From positions 107,474 through 171,473 of the forward strand of contig NZ_FOWP01000012.1 in the NCBI RefSeq assembly GCF_900115475.1: a DNA stretch of 64,000 bases, written 5' to 3'. Within the stretch, counting starts at the first letter, position 1. Every line of letters starts with the position of its first letter. The position numbers and the translations under genes are program-made. The stretch is from Ectopseudomonas composti. GTDB taxonomy: Bacteria; Pseudomonadota; Gammaproteobacteria; Pseudomonadales; Pseudomonadaceae. Positions 8,377 through 17,653 of the stretch are shown here, in pieces. The notes under the pieces are model-generated. The model worked only from the letters and a program-made list of their open reading frames with translations, made no database searches and was not told where the DNA came from.

Positions 8377-11300
8377 TCATGCAGGCTGCGCCTCCGTGAT
8401 CCAGCCAGGGGGGACGAGCTTGATGCCGAACCAGATGGCATACATGGCCGGCAGGAACACCAGAGTCAGCACGGTGCCTGCCAGGGTGCCGCCGATCAGG
8501 GTGTAGGCGAGCGTGCCCCAGAACACCGAATGGGTCAGCGGGATGAACGCCAGGATCGCCGCCAGTGCGGTGAGGATCACCGGCCGGGCGCGCTGCACGG
8601 TGGCCTCGACCACGGCGCGGAACGGCTCGAGACCGGCCTGTTCGTTGTGGTGGATTTGCCCGATCAGGATCAGCGTGTTGCGCATCAGGATGCCGGACAG
8701 CGCGATCAGGCCGACCAATGCATTGATACCGAACGGCTGCTGGAACAGGATCAGCGTCGGCACCACACCGATCAGCCCCAGCGGGCTGGTCAGGAAGACC
8801 ATGATCATTGCGGAGATCGAACGCACCTGCAGGATGATGATGATCAGCGTGACGGCCAGCATGATCGGGAACAGCGGCAACATGGCGACCATGGCCTTGC
8901 CCGATTCTTCGATGGAGCCCGCCTGCTCGATGCGATAACCGCTCGGTAGCTTCTCCATGATCGCTTGCAACTGCTGGGTGATGGCCGTCGAAACATCCGG
9001 CGGTTGCAGACCTTCGGCGATATCGCCACGCACGGTGATAGTCGGCATCCGGTCGCGCCAACGCATGATCGGCTCTTCCATGCGCACCTCCACGGTGCCG
9101 ACCTGCGACAACGGGATGCGCTGGCCATCGGCACCGGCCAGGGTGAAGTCCATGACGCGGGTTGGATCGAAGCGGATATCGCCGCCCGCCCGGGCCATCA
9201 CCTGCACCGTGCGGATGTCTTCGCGTACGGCGGTGATCGGTACGCCGCTGAGCAGGAACTGCAACTGTTGTGCAACGGCGCTGGAGGTCAGCCCCACCGC
9301 CTGCAGGCGATCCTGCTGCAGGTTGAAGTGCAACGCAGGCACGCGGGTACCCCAATCGCTATTGACCGTGCGCATCAGCGGGCTGGCATCCAGCACCTGT
9401 TGCACCTCGGCAGCGATATCACGCAGCGTGTCCGGGTTCGGGCCGGTGACGCGATAAGCGACTGGGTACGGCGAATACGGGCCGAATACCAGTTGGCTGA
9501 CGCGCACCTGCGCTTCGCTGGCGAGCCCCTCGGCAATCACGTTGCGCAACCGGTGCTTCAGCGCCTCACGCTCTTGCGCGCTGTCGGTGCGCACGACAAT
9601 CTTGGCGAACGATGGATCCGGTAGCTCCGGCCCCATGGCCATAAAGAAGCGCGGCGCGCCCTGGCCGATGTAGGCGGTGACGATCTTCGCTTCTTCCTGC
9701 TGAGCCAGCCAGGCCTCGATTTTTTCCGCGGCGGCGCTGGTCTGGGTAATGGAGGTGCCGTAGGGCATCTGCACCTCGACCAGCACCTCGGGGCGGTCGG
9801 AGATGGGGAAGAACTGCTTCTTGACCAGGCCCATGCCAAGCACGGCAGTCACGAACAACCCGACCACCGAGCCGGCGACCAGCCACTTGTGGGCAATAAC
9901 CCGGCCCAGTAGCTGGCGAAAACGGTTGTAGCGCGGGGTGTCGTAGATGGCGTCATGGCCGCCCTCGACCTTTTTGATTGCGGGCAGCAGCTTGACGCCG
10001 AAGTAAGGTGTGAAGACTACCGCGACCAGCCAGGAAGCGATCAACGCGATACCGACGATCCAGAACATGTTGCTGGTGTATTCGCCAGCGGTGGAGCGGG
10101 CAAAACCGTTGGGCATAAAGCCCACGGCGGTGACCAGGGTACCGGAGAGCATCGGCGCCGCCGTATGGCTCCAGGCATAGGCGGAGGCCTGCACGCGGTC
10201 GTAGCCCTCCTCCATCTTCACCACCATCATCTCGATGGCGATGATGGCGTCGTCTACCAGCAGACCCAATGCCAGAATCAGCGAGCCCAGGGTGATGCGG
10301 TCGAAGTTCTTGCCGCTGGCAGCCATCACCACGAAGACCATCGCCAGCGTCAGCGGCACTGCCACGGCGACCACGACACCGACGCGCCAGCCCATGCTGA
10401 CGAAGCACACCAGCATGACCACCAACAGCGCGACGAAGAACTTGACCATAAACTCGTCAACCGACGAGGCGATGTTGACGGCCTGGTCGGTGACCTTGCT
10501 CAGGCTCATGCCCAGCGGCAGCTCGGCGTTGATCGCACTCACTTCGGCGTTCAGCGCCTTGCCTAGGTCGAGCCCGTTCCAACCCTCGCGCATTACAATG
10601 CCGAGCAGCAGGGCCGGCTCGCCACCGTTGCGAATCAGGAAGGTCGCCGGGTCCTCATAGCCGCGCTTGACCGTGGCGACATCCGACAGTTTCAGGGTTC
10701 GGCCCTGGGCGATCACCGGCGTATCGCGAATCTTCTGCAGTTCATCAAAGGCGCCGTCCAGGCGCAGGAACACGTCCGGGCCACGGGTTTCTACTGAGCC
10801 CGCCGGGGTCAGCGCGTTCTGCCCGTTGAGCGCGGCGAACACCTCCTGCGGGCCAATGCCCAGGGTCGCCAGGCGCTCATGGGAGAACTCGACGAAGATG
10901 CGCTCGGCCTGCTCGCCGATGATGTTGACCTTCTTCATCCCCGGCACGTGCAGGAGGCGTTGGCGCAATGTCTCGGCATCGCGCACCAGGTGGCGCTGCG
11001 GCTCGCCCTTGGCCTTGAGTGCGAACAGGGCGAAGGTGACGTCGGAATATTCGTCGTTGACCAGAGGGCCGATCACCCCGGCTGGCAGCGTTTTCGCCTC
11101 GTCGCTGATCTTTTTGCGCGCCTGGTAGAACTCCTCCGGCACCTCAGAAGGCGGCGTAGTGTCGAGCAGACTCAGCGTGGTGAAGGCCAGGCCCGGTCGG
11201 GTGTAGGTCTCGCTACGGTCGTACCAGCGCAGCTCCTGCAGGCGCTTCTCGATCTTCTCGGCGACCTGATCCTGCATCTCCTGGGCGGTGGCGCCCGGCC

Positions 11301-11466
11301 AGGCGCTGACGATGGTCATGACCTTGACGGTAAAGGCTGGGTCTTCGGCCCGTCCCAGTTTGAAGAAGGCAATGAGCCCCGCCAGGGAGATCAGGCAGAC
11401 CAGAAATAAGGTGACTGAGCGCTCACGTACAGCGAGGGCCGACAGGTTGAAACGCCCCTCGCTCAT
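8377..11466 (-). CDS. RND family efflux transporter permease
   Basis: A 1029-residue inner-membrane proton-driven pump. It has the standard plan: TM1 near residues 12-32, a large periplasmic loop, a TM2-TM6 cluster around 330-480 containing LGLLVDDAIIAIEMM (the paired Asp of TM4 used for proton relay), a second loop, and a TM8-TM12 cluster near 855-1010. The start overlaps the adaptor stop (ATGA), and its own stop overlaps a possible ATG at 8380. The sequence looks closest to RND pumps with a single adaptor gene and a separately encoded outer-membrane factor (MexJK- or TriC-like). The substrate cannot be read from sequence, so no symbol is given. Confidence 0.92.
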   Translation of the reverse strand: MSEGRFNLSALAVRERSVTLFLVCLISLAGLIAFFKLGRAEDPAFTVKVMTIVSAWPGATAQEMQDQVAEKIEKRLQELRWYDRSETYTRPGLAFTTLSLLDTTPPSEVPEEFYQARKKISDEAKTLPAGVIGPLVNDEYSDVTFALFALKAKGEPQRHLVRDAETLRQRLLHVPGMKKVNIIGEQAERIFVEFSHERLATLGIGPQEVFAALNGQNALTPAGSVETRGPDVFLRLDGAFDELQKIRDTPVIAQGRTLKLSDVATVKRGYEDPATFLIRNGGEPALLLGIVMREGWNGLDLGKALNAEVSAINAELPLGMSLSKVTDQAVNIASSVDEFMVKFFVALLVVMLVCFVSMGWRVGVVVAVAVPLTLAMVFVVMAASGKNFDRITLGSLILALGLLVDDAIIAIEMMVVKMEEGYDRVQASAYAWSHTAAPMLSGTLVTAVGFMPNGFARSTAGEYTSNMFWIVGIALIASWLVAVVFTPYFGVKLLPAIKKVEGGHDAIYDTPRYNRFRQLLGRVIAHKWLVAGSVVGLFVTAVLGMGLVKKQFFPISDRPEVLVEVQMPYGTSITQTSAAAEKIEAWLAQQEEAKIVTAYIGQGAPRFFMAMGPELPDPSFAKIVVRTDSAQEREALKHRLRNVIAEGLASEAQVRVSQLVFGPYSPYPVAYRVTGPNPDTLRDIAAEVQQVLDASPLMRTVNSDWGTRVPALHFNLQQDRLQAVGLTSSAVAQQLQFLLSGVPITAVREDIRTVQVMARAGGDIRFDPTRVMDFTLAGADGQRIPLSQVGTVEVRMEEPIMRWRDRMPTITVRGDIAEGLQPPDVSTAITQQLQAIMEKLPSGYRIEQAGSIEESGKAMVAMLPLFPIMLAVTLIIIILQVRSISAMIMVFLTSPLGLIGVVPTLILFQQPFGINALVGLIALSGILMRNTLILIGQIHHNEQAGLEPFRAVVEATVQRARPVILTALAAILAFIPLTHSVFWGTLAYTLIGGTLAGTVLTLVFLPAMYAIWFGIKLVPPGWITEAQPA

Positions 11467-12578
11467 GGCCGCACGCCCTCGGCAGCGGCGACAGCGGCTT
11501 GGCCGGCCACCCGCACCTGCTGACCTTCGCGCAACAGATGCGCGCCGAGCGCGACGATCTGCTCGCCCTGTTCGAGCGGGCCGGTGATGCGTGCCTGCTC
11601 ATCATCCAGATGCTGCACAGCAACCGGCTGCCAGGACACGTGGGCCGGCTCCCCACGAATGACCCACACCCCCGGCCCCTTGCCCGCATCGTGCAACGCA
11701 GCGAGCGGTACCTGCAGGGCGTTGGCCGCAAGAGCCTTACCATTGGCGATCTGCAGCGTGATGGTGGTCCCCAGCGGCGCATTGGCCAGTTCACCTTCGA
11801 GCACATAACGCGCCTCGAAGGTCCGCGTCAGGCGGTCAGCCACATCCGAAAGCTGCCGCAGGCGGGTCGCGACGCTGCTGGCGTCTTTACCGAAGAGCGT
11901 GGCCTGGGCGGCGGATCCAACTGCGGGGCGCAGCGTTTCCGGCAACTGCACGACGGCCTCCCTTGGCCCCGCATGCGCCAAGCGCACCACGGGCTGGCCG
12001 GCACTGACGACCTGACCGGGCTCGACCAACGTCTCCATAACGATGCCATCGGCATCGGCCAACAGCTCGGCATAGCGCGTCGCATTGCGAGCGACCTCGG
12101 CCTGGGCCTCGGCCGCGCTGAGCTGCGCTCGGGCCGTAGCCGCTGCCGCCTTGTATTGATCGTAAGCGGATACCGAAACCGCGCCAGTGCCGCGCAAGGC
12201 GCGGTAGCGGGCCTCATCATCGATGGCTTGCTGCGCTCGCGCTCGCGCGGCAGCGACGGCTTCGCGCTGCGCATGGGCAGCGAGCTTGAGGTCGACGGGA
12301 TCGAGACGCAGCAGCACCTGGCCACGCTTGACCGACTGGCCGGTATCCACCAACCGCTCCAGCACCTTGCCCGACACCCGAAAGCCCAGGTCGCTCTGAA
12401 CACGAGCCGCGACGATACCGGTGAAGGAGCGCGACCCACTGACCGCCACCTGGACGGTGGCAACACGCACCAGCGGCGTTTCAGTGCGTGGATCGGAGGG
12501 GGCTTGATCGCTGCATGCGACCAGCGCAAACGGCATCACGCCGATGAGGGTGGACAAAAGGAGGTTGCGCCGGCGCAT
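11463..12578 (-). CDS. RND efflux periplasmic adaptor (membrane fusion protein)
   Basis: 371 residues. A lipoprotein signal with lipobox LVAC places the acylated Cys at residue 22, anchoring the protein to the inner membrane. A biotinyl-lipoyl half motif (GFRVSGKVLERLVDTGQSVK), a short coiled-coil hairpin rich in Ala/Glu/Gln (about 95-165), the second lipoyl half (LVEPGQVVSAGQPVVRL) and a beta-barrel domain follow. The adaptor links the RND pump to the outer-membrane channel. It overlaps the pump gene by four bases. The upstream inverted repeat at 12623-12646 matches the one in front of the outer-membrane factor. Confidence 0.92.
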   Translation of the reverse strand: MRRRNLLLSTLIGVMPFALVACSDQAPSDPRTETPLVRVATVQVAVSGSRSFTGIVAARVQSDLGFRVSGKVLERLVDTGQSVKRGQVLLRLDPVDLKLAAHAQREAVAAARARAQQAIDDEARYRALRGTGAVSVSAYDQYKAAAATARAQLSAAEAQAEVARNATRYAELLADADGIVMETLVEPGQVVSAGQPVVRLAHAGPREAVVQLPETLRPAVGSAAQATLFGKDASSVATRLRQLSDVADRLTRTFEARYVLEGELANAPLGTTITLQIANGKALAANALQVPLAALHDAGKGPGVWVIRGEPAHVSWQPVAVQHLDDEQARITGPLEQGEQIVALGAHLLREGQQVRVAGQAAVAAAEGVRP

Positions 12579-12622
12579 GAGGAACCCGTTGCGAAGTCGT
12601 AGGGAGCCTCACTTTGATTCCA

Positions 12623-12646
12623 GTGACCAAATTAGTCAATAGTCAC
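12623..12646. promoter_or_regulatory. Predicted TetR operator in front of the adaptor-pump operon
   Basis: GTGAC, 14 bases, GTCAC: a 24-bp inverted repeat between the TetR stop and the adaptor start. Its outer arms, the following CAAA and its total length match the repeat at 13308-13331. The same factor probably represses both sides. Confidence 0.7.
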
Positions 12647-12649
12647 AAA

Positions 12650-13267
12650 TCAGGGGGACAGGCTGCGTAGTATCAGACTGGACAACAGCGCCGGCGCTTC
12701 ATCGGTGGTATCGAGCCCATGCTGCAGCAGCAGCGGGTTGAAACAGGGGCGCATGATCAGTTGAATCGCACGAGTGGTTTCATCCAGCGGCGTCTTGCGC
12801 TCGAAGTCGCCGCTCTGCCGTCCCTGCTGCAGGATGTCGCTGATGGTTTGCTCGATGAAAGCTTCATAGACAAGGGTCGCCGGCCAACGCCCGGAGGCGG
12901 CGGAGGCAGCGATGTCATAGAGCTTGCGATCAAGGAAGAACAGCCGTAGGCATGACTCCACCAAGGCCTTGAGCATGCGCCGGAGCTTTTCCGGGGGGCT
13001 GTCGATCTCGTCGACGGCGGCCCTCACATCGGCCTGTATCTGCTGCAGGCAGTTCGAGCAGATCATCTCGCCAATGGCCTGCTTGGACTCGAAGAACTTG
13101 TAAATGTAGGCCTTGGAAAAACCGATGGCCTTGGCCAGATCGGAAACCGTGGTTTTCTCGTAGCCATACAGACGGAAGTGCTCGGTAGCCGCCGCCACGA
13201 TCTGATCACGCACCTCGTGATCCACCGGACCACGCGCTGCAACTTTGGGAGAGGGAGTCTTGTTCAT
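12650..13267 (-). CDS. TetR family repressor of the adjacent efflux system
   Basis: 205 residues. The DNA-binding domain contains KTTVSDLAKAIGFSKAYIYKFFESKQAIGEMI (about 38-70), a textbook TetR helix-turn-helix. The C-terminal domain is helical with a Cys pair (CSNC, about 72-75). The ATG at 13267 gives a standard N-terminus; the longer frame would run into the operator. The gene lies between the outer-membrane factor (divergent) and the adaptor (same strand), with matching inverted repeats on each side. It therefore likely represses the pump, the channel and itself. The inducing ligand is unknown. Confidence 0.88.
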   Translation of the reverse strand: MNKTPSPKVAARGPVDHEVRDQIVAAATEHFRLYGYEKTTVSDLAKAIGFSKAYIYKFFESKQAIGEMICSNCLQQIQADVRAAVDEIDSPPEKLRRMLKALVESCLRLFFLDRKLYDIAASAASGRWPATLVYEAFIEQTISDILQQGRQSGDFERKTPLDETTRAIQLIMRPCFNPLLLQHGLDTTDEAPALLSSLILRSLSP

Positions 13268-13305
13268 GGGGGCATAGCCTACAGAGCGCTTGGATGATGG
13301 ACAAC

Positions 13306-13333
13306 AAGTGACCAAAATGTATTATGGTCACTT
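13306..13333. promoter_or_regulatory. Predicted TetR operator between the repressor and the outer-membrane factor
   Basis: AAGTGACCA and TGGTCACTT are exact 9-bp inverted arms separated by 10 A/T-rich bases. The site lies between the divergent starts at 13267 and 13371 and would cover promoters in both directions. The core 24 bp (13308-13331) has the same layout as the site at 12623-12646. Confidence 0.75.
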
Positions 13334-13370
13334 AATCTACAGACTCATCTTTACTCCGGAAGAAAATCCC

Positions 13371-14822
13371 ATGCTGTCAAAGCGCACCCTCGTCGTACTG
13401 ATCAGCACCGGCCTGATGGCAGGCTGCGCGGTCGGCCCCGACTACCAACGCCCTGTAGTTTCGCTGTCCGACGGATTCCTGGACCAAACCGCCGTGGACG
13501 ACCGCCCTGCCCACGCGCAAGTCGAGTTCGCCAACTGGTGGAGTGGTTTTGGCGATCCGCAACTGACCCACTTCGTGACCCTGGCGCTGGAGCAAAACCT
13601 GGATTTGGCCCAGGCCACTGCACGCATCACCCAGGCTCGCGCCGGTCTGGGTGTAGCCAATTCTGCGCTGTTACCGTCCGGCTCTATCAGCGGACAGATG
13701 GGACGGGGCTATCAGTCGGTGGAGACACCACTGGGGCAGATGCTGAACGCCACACCGGACTTTGATCGCTACGGCAACAGCTACGAAGCCAATCTCGTTG
13801 CCAGCTGGGAGCTGGATGTATTCGGCGGTTTACGTCGTGACCACGAAGCGGCGCTGGCCGAGTACCAAGCCTCGAAGGCTGGCGTCAGCGCCACCCGGCT
13901 CGCCGTTGCAGCCCAGGCTGCCGATATCTATATCACCATTCGCGGACTGCAAACCCGCATCGCCGTGGCCCGCCAGCAAGTGCAGACGCAAGAGGAACTG
14001 CTGGACACCATCGAACTACTGTACGGCCAAGGGCTTGCCGCCGAACTGCAGGTGCACCAGGCCAGCGGCGCGCTCGCCCAGGTGCGCGCCTCGGTGCCTG
14101 TGTTGGAAACAGGGCTGGAGGTAGCGATGAATGCCCTCGACGTACTACTCGGCTCACAACCTGGCACGCACCGCGCCGAGCTGGCCAAAGCCGAGGCCAT
14201 CCCAGCAGCTCCGCAGATTGCCGTGATCGGCACGCCTGGCGACCTGCTGCGGCGCCGGCCCGATCTGATCGTAGCCGAGCGCCGTCTGGCCGCCACGAAC
14301 GCACGCATTGGCGCAGCCATCGCCGAGTATTACCCGAAGTTCTCACTGAGCGGGTTGATCGGCAGCGCCACATCGGTATCTGACGGCAGCCTGTTCAGCA
14401 GCGGCGCCAGCCAGATGAGCGGTGTACTTGGCCTGCGCTGGCGCCTGTTCGACTTCGCCCGTATCGACGCCCAGATCGACCTCGCCAAAGGCCAGGAAGC
14501 CGAACAACTGGCGGCCTATCGCCTCGCTGTACTGCGCGCCACCGAGGACGTGGAGAACGCCCTCTCGGCCTTGGCCAAGCGCGAGGAGCAGGCTCATCTT
14601 CTAGAGATGGGGGTAAACTCACTCAGTCGTGCACGGCAGGCTTCCTTCGCCTCTTATCAGCAAGGCGTCGTTAGTCTGATCGAGGTGCTGCAAGCAGACG
14701 AAAACCTGTTGCGCGCCTCCGATGCAAAAGCCCAGGCGCAAACCGAATCGGCCCGTGCTGCAGTGGCGGCTTTCAAAGCGCTGGGCGGCTCGAGTACCCA
14801 TCAGTCGCTTGCCAGTAACTGA
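13371..14822 (+). CDS. Outer-membrane efflux lipoprotein (OprM/NodT family)
   Basis: 483 residues. The start ATG at 13371 gives a lipoprotein signal with lipobox LMAGC followed by AVGPDYQRP, the typical opening of OprM-type channels. Two repeated TolC-like helical/barrel halves follow; IAQ/ARIT-type helices and LLRRRPDLIVAERRLAATNARIGAAIAEYYPKFSLSG are hallmark segments. It forms the outer-membrane exit duct for the adaptor-pump pair encoded on the other side of the repressor. An in-frame upstream ATG at 13290 would overlap the operator and gives no signal peptide at its start, so it is rejected. Confidence 0.92.
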   Translation: MLSKRTLVVLISTGLMAGCAVGPDYQRPVVSLSDGFLDQTAVDDRPAHAQVEFANWWSGFGDPQLTHFVTLALEQNLDLAQATARITQARAGLGVANSALLPSGSISGQMGRGYQSVETPLGQMLNATPDFDRYGNSYEANLVASWELDVFGGLRRDHEAALAEYQASKAGVSATRLAVAAQAADIYITIRGLQTRIAVARQQVQTQEELLDTIELLYGQGLAAELQVHQASGALAQVRASVPVLETGLEVAMNALDVLLGSQPGTHRAELAKAEAIPAAPQIAVIGTPGDLLRRRPDLIVAERRLAATNARIGAAIAEYYPKFSLSGLIGSATSVSDGSLFSSGASQMSGVLGLRWRLFDFARIDAQIDLAKGQEAEQLAAYRLAVLRATEDVENALSALAKREEQAHLLEMGVNSLSRARQASFASYQQGVVSLIEVLQADENLLRASDAKAQAQTESARAAVAAFKALGGSSTHQSLASN

Positions 14823-15211
14823 AGTCGTTTCCGATAGGAGTGGTGTACATCGCCAAGCGCGGAGCTACTCAAGAATCATTCAGGGAGGCAGCATCAGGAC
14901 TGCAAGCATGGCTGCCTAAGTAATCAGGCGCTATCAGGCCAGCGAGCGCGGACGTCAGTCGGTCCGACGTGCCCCGCATGGTGAAAGCCCCAGAAAGCAG
15001 GATCGCCCATGGCGAAAAGCCGCTCCTTCAATGTGAGGCGGCCATTCACCACCCAACTTCCGAGCACATCGTTATTCGAAAATCGTATTTAACTGAAATA
15101 TTTAAATCCAATAGGGTATAAAAACCGGACCACCGGAGCCTCGATTTTTCCACCGCTCCGTTGCGCCCTCATCCCGGTGCCGTTGCGGCACATCCACAAG
15201 ATGAGGTTTGC
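14823..15211. other. 389-bp intergenic region with an A/T-rich promoter zone
   Basis: No convincing gene. Bases about 15070-15125 are strongly A/T-rich within a GC-rich context and contain GTATTTAA and a TATAAA-like hexamer, so this is the probable promoter of the sulfur operon that starts at 15212. A small inverted repeat (GTCGGTCCGAC) lies near 14957. The first half shows nothing I can name. Confidence 0.5.
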
Positions 15212-16450
15212 ATGACCAGTCCGATTACCCTTGAAGACAGCGACCAGGACGTCGCCCCCGCGCTATACCCCGCCGCTGTTCTCAGCACTGACGCCGAAGC
15301 CCTGCAGGTTGCACATGCCCTGGCAGAGGCGGCGCAGGTAGAAGTCATTCTGCGCGACCGTGAACGTCGCCTGCCCTGGGAACTGGTGGAGCGTTTCACC
15401 GCCAGCGGCCTCGGTAGCATCGCCGTACCGCGCGCCTTCGGCGGCCCGCAATTATCCCACGTGACCATCGCCGAAGTGTTTCGCATCATCTCCGCGGTCG
15501 ACCCGGCCCTGGGGCAGATTCCGCAGAACCAGTTCGGCCTGCTCGGCCTGTTGCAAGCCGGCGCCAACCCCGAACAACAGCAGCGCCTGTTCGCCAGCGT
15601 GCTGGCCGGCTCGCGCATCGGCAACGGTGGGCCCGAACGTGGCAGCAAGCACACCCTGGATATCCAGGCGCGCCTGGTGCAACGCGGCGGTCGCTGGCTA
15701 TTCAGCGGCGAGAAGTTCTACTCCACCGGCGCCCTCTTCGCCCACTGGATCGCCGCCAAGGCGCTGGACGAACAGGGCCGGCCCTGGCTGGCCTTCATCC
15801 AGCGCGGGCGCCCTGGCCTGCGAGTGGTCAACGATTGGTCCGGCTTCGGCCAGCGCACCACCGCCAGCGGCACCGTGCTGCTCAATGAGATGGAGGTCGA
15901 CGAGAACAACCTGATTCCGCTCTGGCCACTGGCCGACAAGCCGAGTATTCAGGGCGCCTTCTCGCAGTTGATTCAGGCCGCGATCGACCTCGGCATCGCC
16001 GACGGCGCGCTGCGCGACACACTGGAGTTCGTACGGCACAAGTCACGCCCATGGATCGATGCCAAGGTCGAGCGTGCCGCCGACGACCTCTACGTGATCG
16101 CCGATGTCGGTCGCCTGCAAATAGAGCTGCACGCTGCCGAAGCACTGCTGCAGGAGGCCGGTCATGTGCTCGATGCAGTCGCCGCTGCACCTATCGATGC
16201 CGACGCAGCTGCTCGTGCTTCCATCGCGGTGGCCGAAGCCAAGGCGCTCACCACCGAGATCTCCCTGACTGCCAGCGAGAAGTTGCTGGAGTTGGCCGGC
16301 AGTCGCGCCACCCTCACCGAGTTCGGCCTCGACCGCCATTGGCGCAATGCACGCACCCACACTCTGCACGATCCGGTGCGCTGGAAGTACCACGCCATCG
16401 GCGCATGGCACCTCAACCAACGTCATCCTGCCCGCCATTCCTGGATCTGA
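15212..16450 (+). CDS. SfnB-family sulfur acquisition oxidoreductase (first copy)
   Basis: A 412-residue acyl-CoA-dehydrogenase-fold flavoprotein of the SfnB/DszC group, which uses reduced flavin to oxygenate organosulfur compounds. Family features include LGQIPQNQFGLL, GEKFYSTGALFAHW, VVNDWSGFGQRTTASGTVL and the C-terminal GLDRHWRNARTHTLHDP. The ATG at 15212 gives the usual N-terminus. It is the first gene of a six-gene rightward series (two SfnB-like genes, an LLM monooxygenase, a MetQNI-like importer). Four bases separate it from its paralogue. It is likely induced by sulfate starvation, as in other pseudomonads (inference). Confidence 0.88.
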   Translation: MTSPITLEDSDQDVAPALYPAAVLSTDAEALQVAHALAEAAQVEVILRDRERRLPWELVERFTASGLGSIAVPRAFGGPQLSHVTIAEVFRIISAVDPALGQIPQNQFGLLGLLQAGANPEQQQRLFASVLAGSRIGNGGPERGSKHTLDIQARLVQRGGRWLFSGEKFYSTGALFAHWIAAKALDEQGRPWLAFIQRGRPGLRVVNDWSGFGQRTTASGTVLLNEMEVDENNLIPLWPLADKPSIQGAFSQLIQAAIDLGIADGALRDTLEFVRHKSRPWIDAKVERAADDLYVIADVGRLQIELHAAEALLQEAGHVLDAVAAAPIDADAAARASIAVAEAKALTTEISLTASEKLLELAGSRATLTEFGLDRHWRNARTHTLHDPVRWKYHAIGAWHLNQRHPARHSWI

Positions 16451-16453
16451 GCC

Positions 16454-17653
16454 ATGAACGCACCTCTCACTCATACGGTGGCGCTGATTCGCAGCGACGC
16501 CGAGGCCCTCGACGTGGCCGAAACCCTGGCCCAGGTACTGAGCCCTGGCAGCGCCGAGCGCGACCGCGAACGGCGCCTGCCACACAGCGAACTGGAACTG
16601 TTCAGCCACTCCGGCCTGTGGGCCATCAGCGCGCCCAAGGCCTTTGGCGGCGCGGGCGTTTCCAGCGTCACCCTGGCCAAAGTCATTGCCCGCATTGCCC
16701 AGGCCGATGGCTCACTCGGGCAGATTCCGCAGAACCACTTCTATGCCCTGGAAGTGCTGCGCATCAACGGCAGCGAAGCGCAACAGCGTCGCCTTTACGG
16801 CGAAGTGCTGGCTGGCAAGCGCTTCGGCAATGCCCTGGCCGAACTCGGCACCAAGACGGCGCTGGATCGCAACACGCGACTGAGCCGCGATGGCGAGCAC
16901 TACCGCGTCAACGGGCGCAAGTTCTACGCCACCGGTGCGCTCTATGCGCAGCGTATTCCCACCCTCGCGGTGGACGATGAAGGCCGCGGCCAACTGGCCT
17001 TCATCCCGCGTCAGGCGCCCGGCCTGCAAGTGATCGATGACTGGAGCGGCTTCGGCCAGCGCACCACCGGCAGTGGTTCGGTACTGCTCGACAACGTGCC
17101 GGTGCACGCCGACGACGTGGTGCCATTCCAGAGCGCCTTTGACCGTCCGACCACCGCCGGCCCTTTCGCCCAGTTGCTGCATGCGGCCATCGACACCGGT
17201 ATCGCCCGCGCGGCCTACGAAGACCTGCTGCAGTTCGTCCGTCACAAGTCGCGCCCCTGGATCGACGCCAGCATCGACAAGGCCAGCGACGACCCGCTGA
17301 CCCAGCAGGAAATCGGCCGTCTGGTGATTCGCCTGCACGCCAGCGAAGCGTTGCTGGAGCGCGCTGGCGAATTCGTCGATCGCGCCCAGGCTGCGCCAGA
17401 TGAACGCAGCGTCGCCGCGGCCTCGATTGCCGTGGCCGAAGCGCGCGCCATCAGCACCGAAGTCTCGCTGCTGATTTCCAGCAAGCTGCTGGAGCTGTCC
17501 GGCAGCCGCGCCACCCTGGCCGAGTACGGCCTTGACCGCCACTGGCGCAATGCGCGCACCCACACCCTGCACGACCCGGTGCGCTGGAAGTACCACGCCA
17601 TCGGCAATTACGTGCTCAACGAGCGACTGCCACCGCGCCGGGGGACGATCTAA
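16454..17653 (+). CDS. SfnB-family sulfur acquisition oxidoreductase (second copy)
   Basis: 399 residues, same family as the preceding gene. Matching blocks are LGQIPQNHFYAL, GRKFYATGALYAQR, DDWSGFGQRTTGSGSVLLDN and a nearly identical C-terminal GLDRHWRNARTHTLHDP. The two are tandem paralogues that have drifted apart in the middle and N-terminal parts, which suggests different substrates or successive steps rather than a recent copy. The stop overlaps the next gene's ATG. As in the family, it probably relies on a separate flavin reductase; none is encoded in this operon. Confidence 0.88.
   Translation: MNAPLTHTVALIRSDAEALDVAETLAQVLSPGSAERDRERRLPHSELELFSHSGLWAISAPKAFGGAGVSSVTLAKVIARIAQADGSLGQIPQNHFYALEVLRINGSEAQQRRLYGEVLAGKRFGNALAELGTKTALDRNTRLSRDGEHYRVNGRKFYATGALYAQRIPTLAVDDEGRGQLAFIPRQAPGLQVIDDWSGFGQRTTGSGSVLLDNVPVHADDVVPFQSAFDRPTTAGPFAQLLHAAIDTGIARAAYEDLLQFVRHKSRPWIDASIDKASDDPLTQQEIGRLVIRLHASEALLERAGEFVDRAQAAPDERSVAAASIAVAEARAISTEVSLLISSKLLELSGSRATLAEYGLDRHWRNARTHTLHDPVRWKYHAIGNYVLNERLPPRRGTI

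Noticed and set aside
8000..9355. 451-codon leftward frame across the RND gene end and the SDR remnant
   Set aside because: Only its last part (SDR N-terminus, from 8344) is meaningful; the rest is antiparallel-frame shadow of the pump gene.
12623..13333. Inverted repeats considered as terminators
   Set aside because: The arms are short, the spacers long and A/T-rich, and no T tract follows; operator sites fit better.
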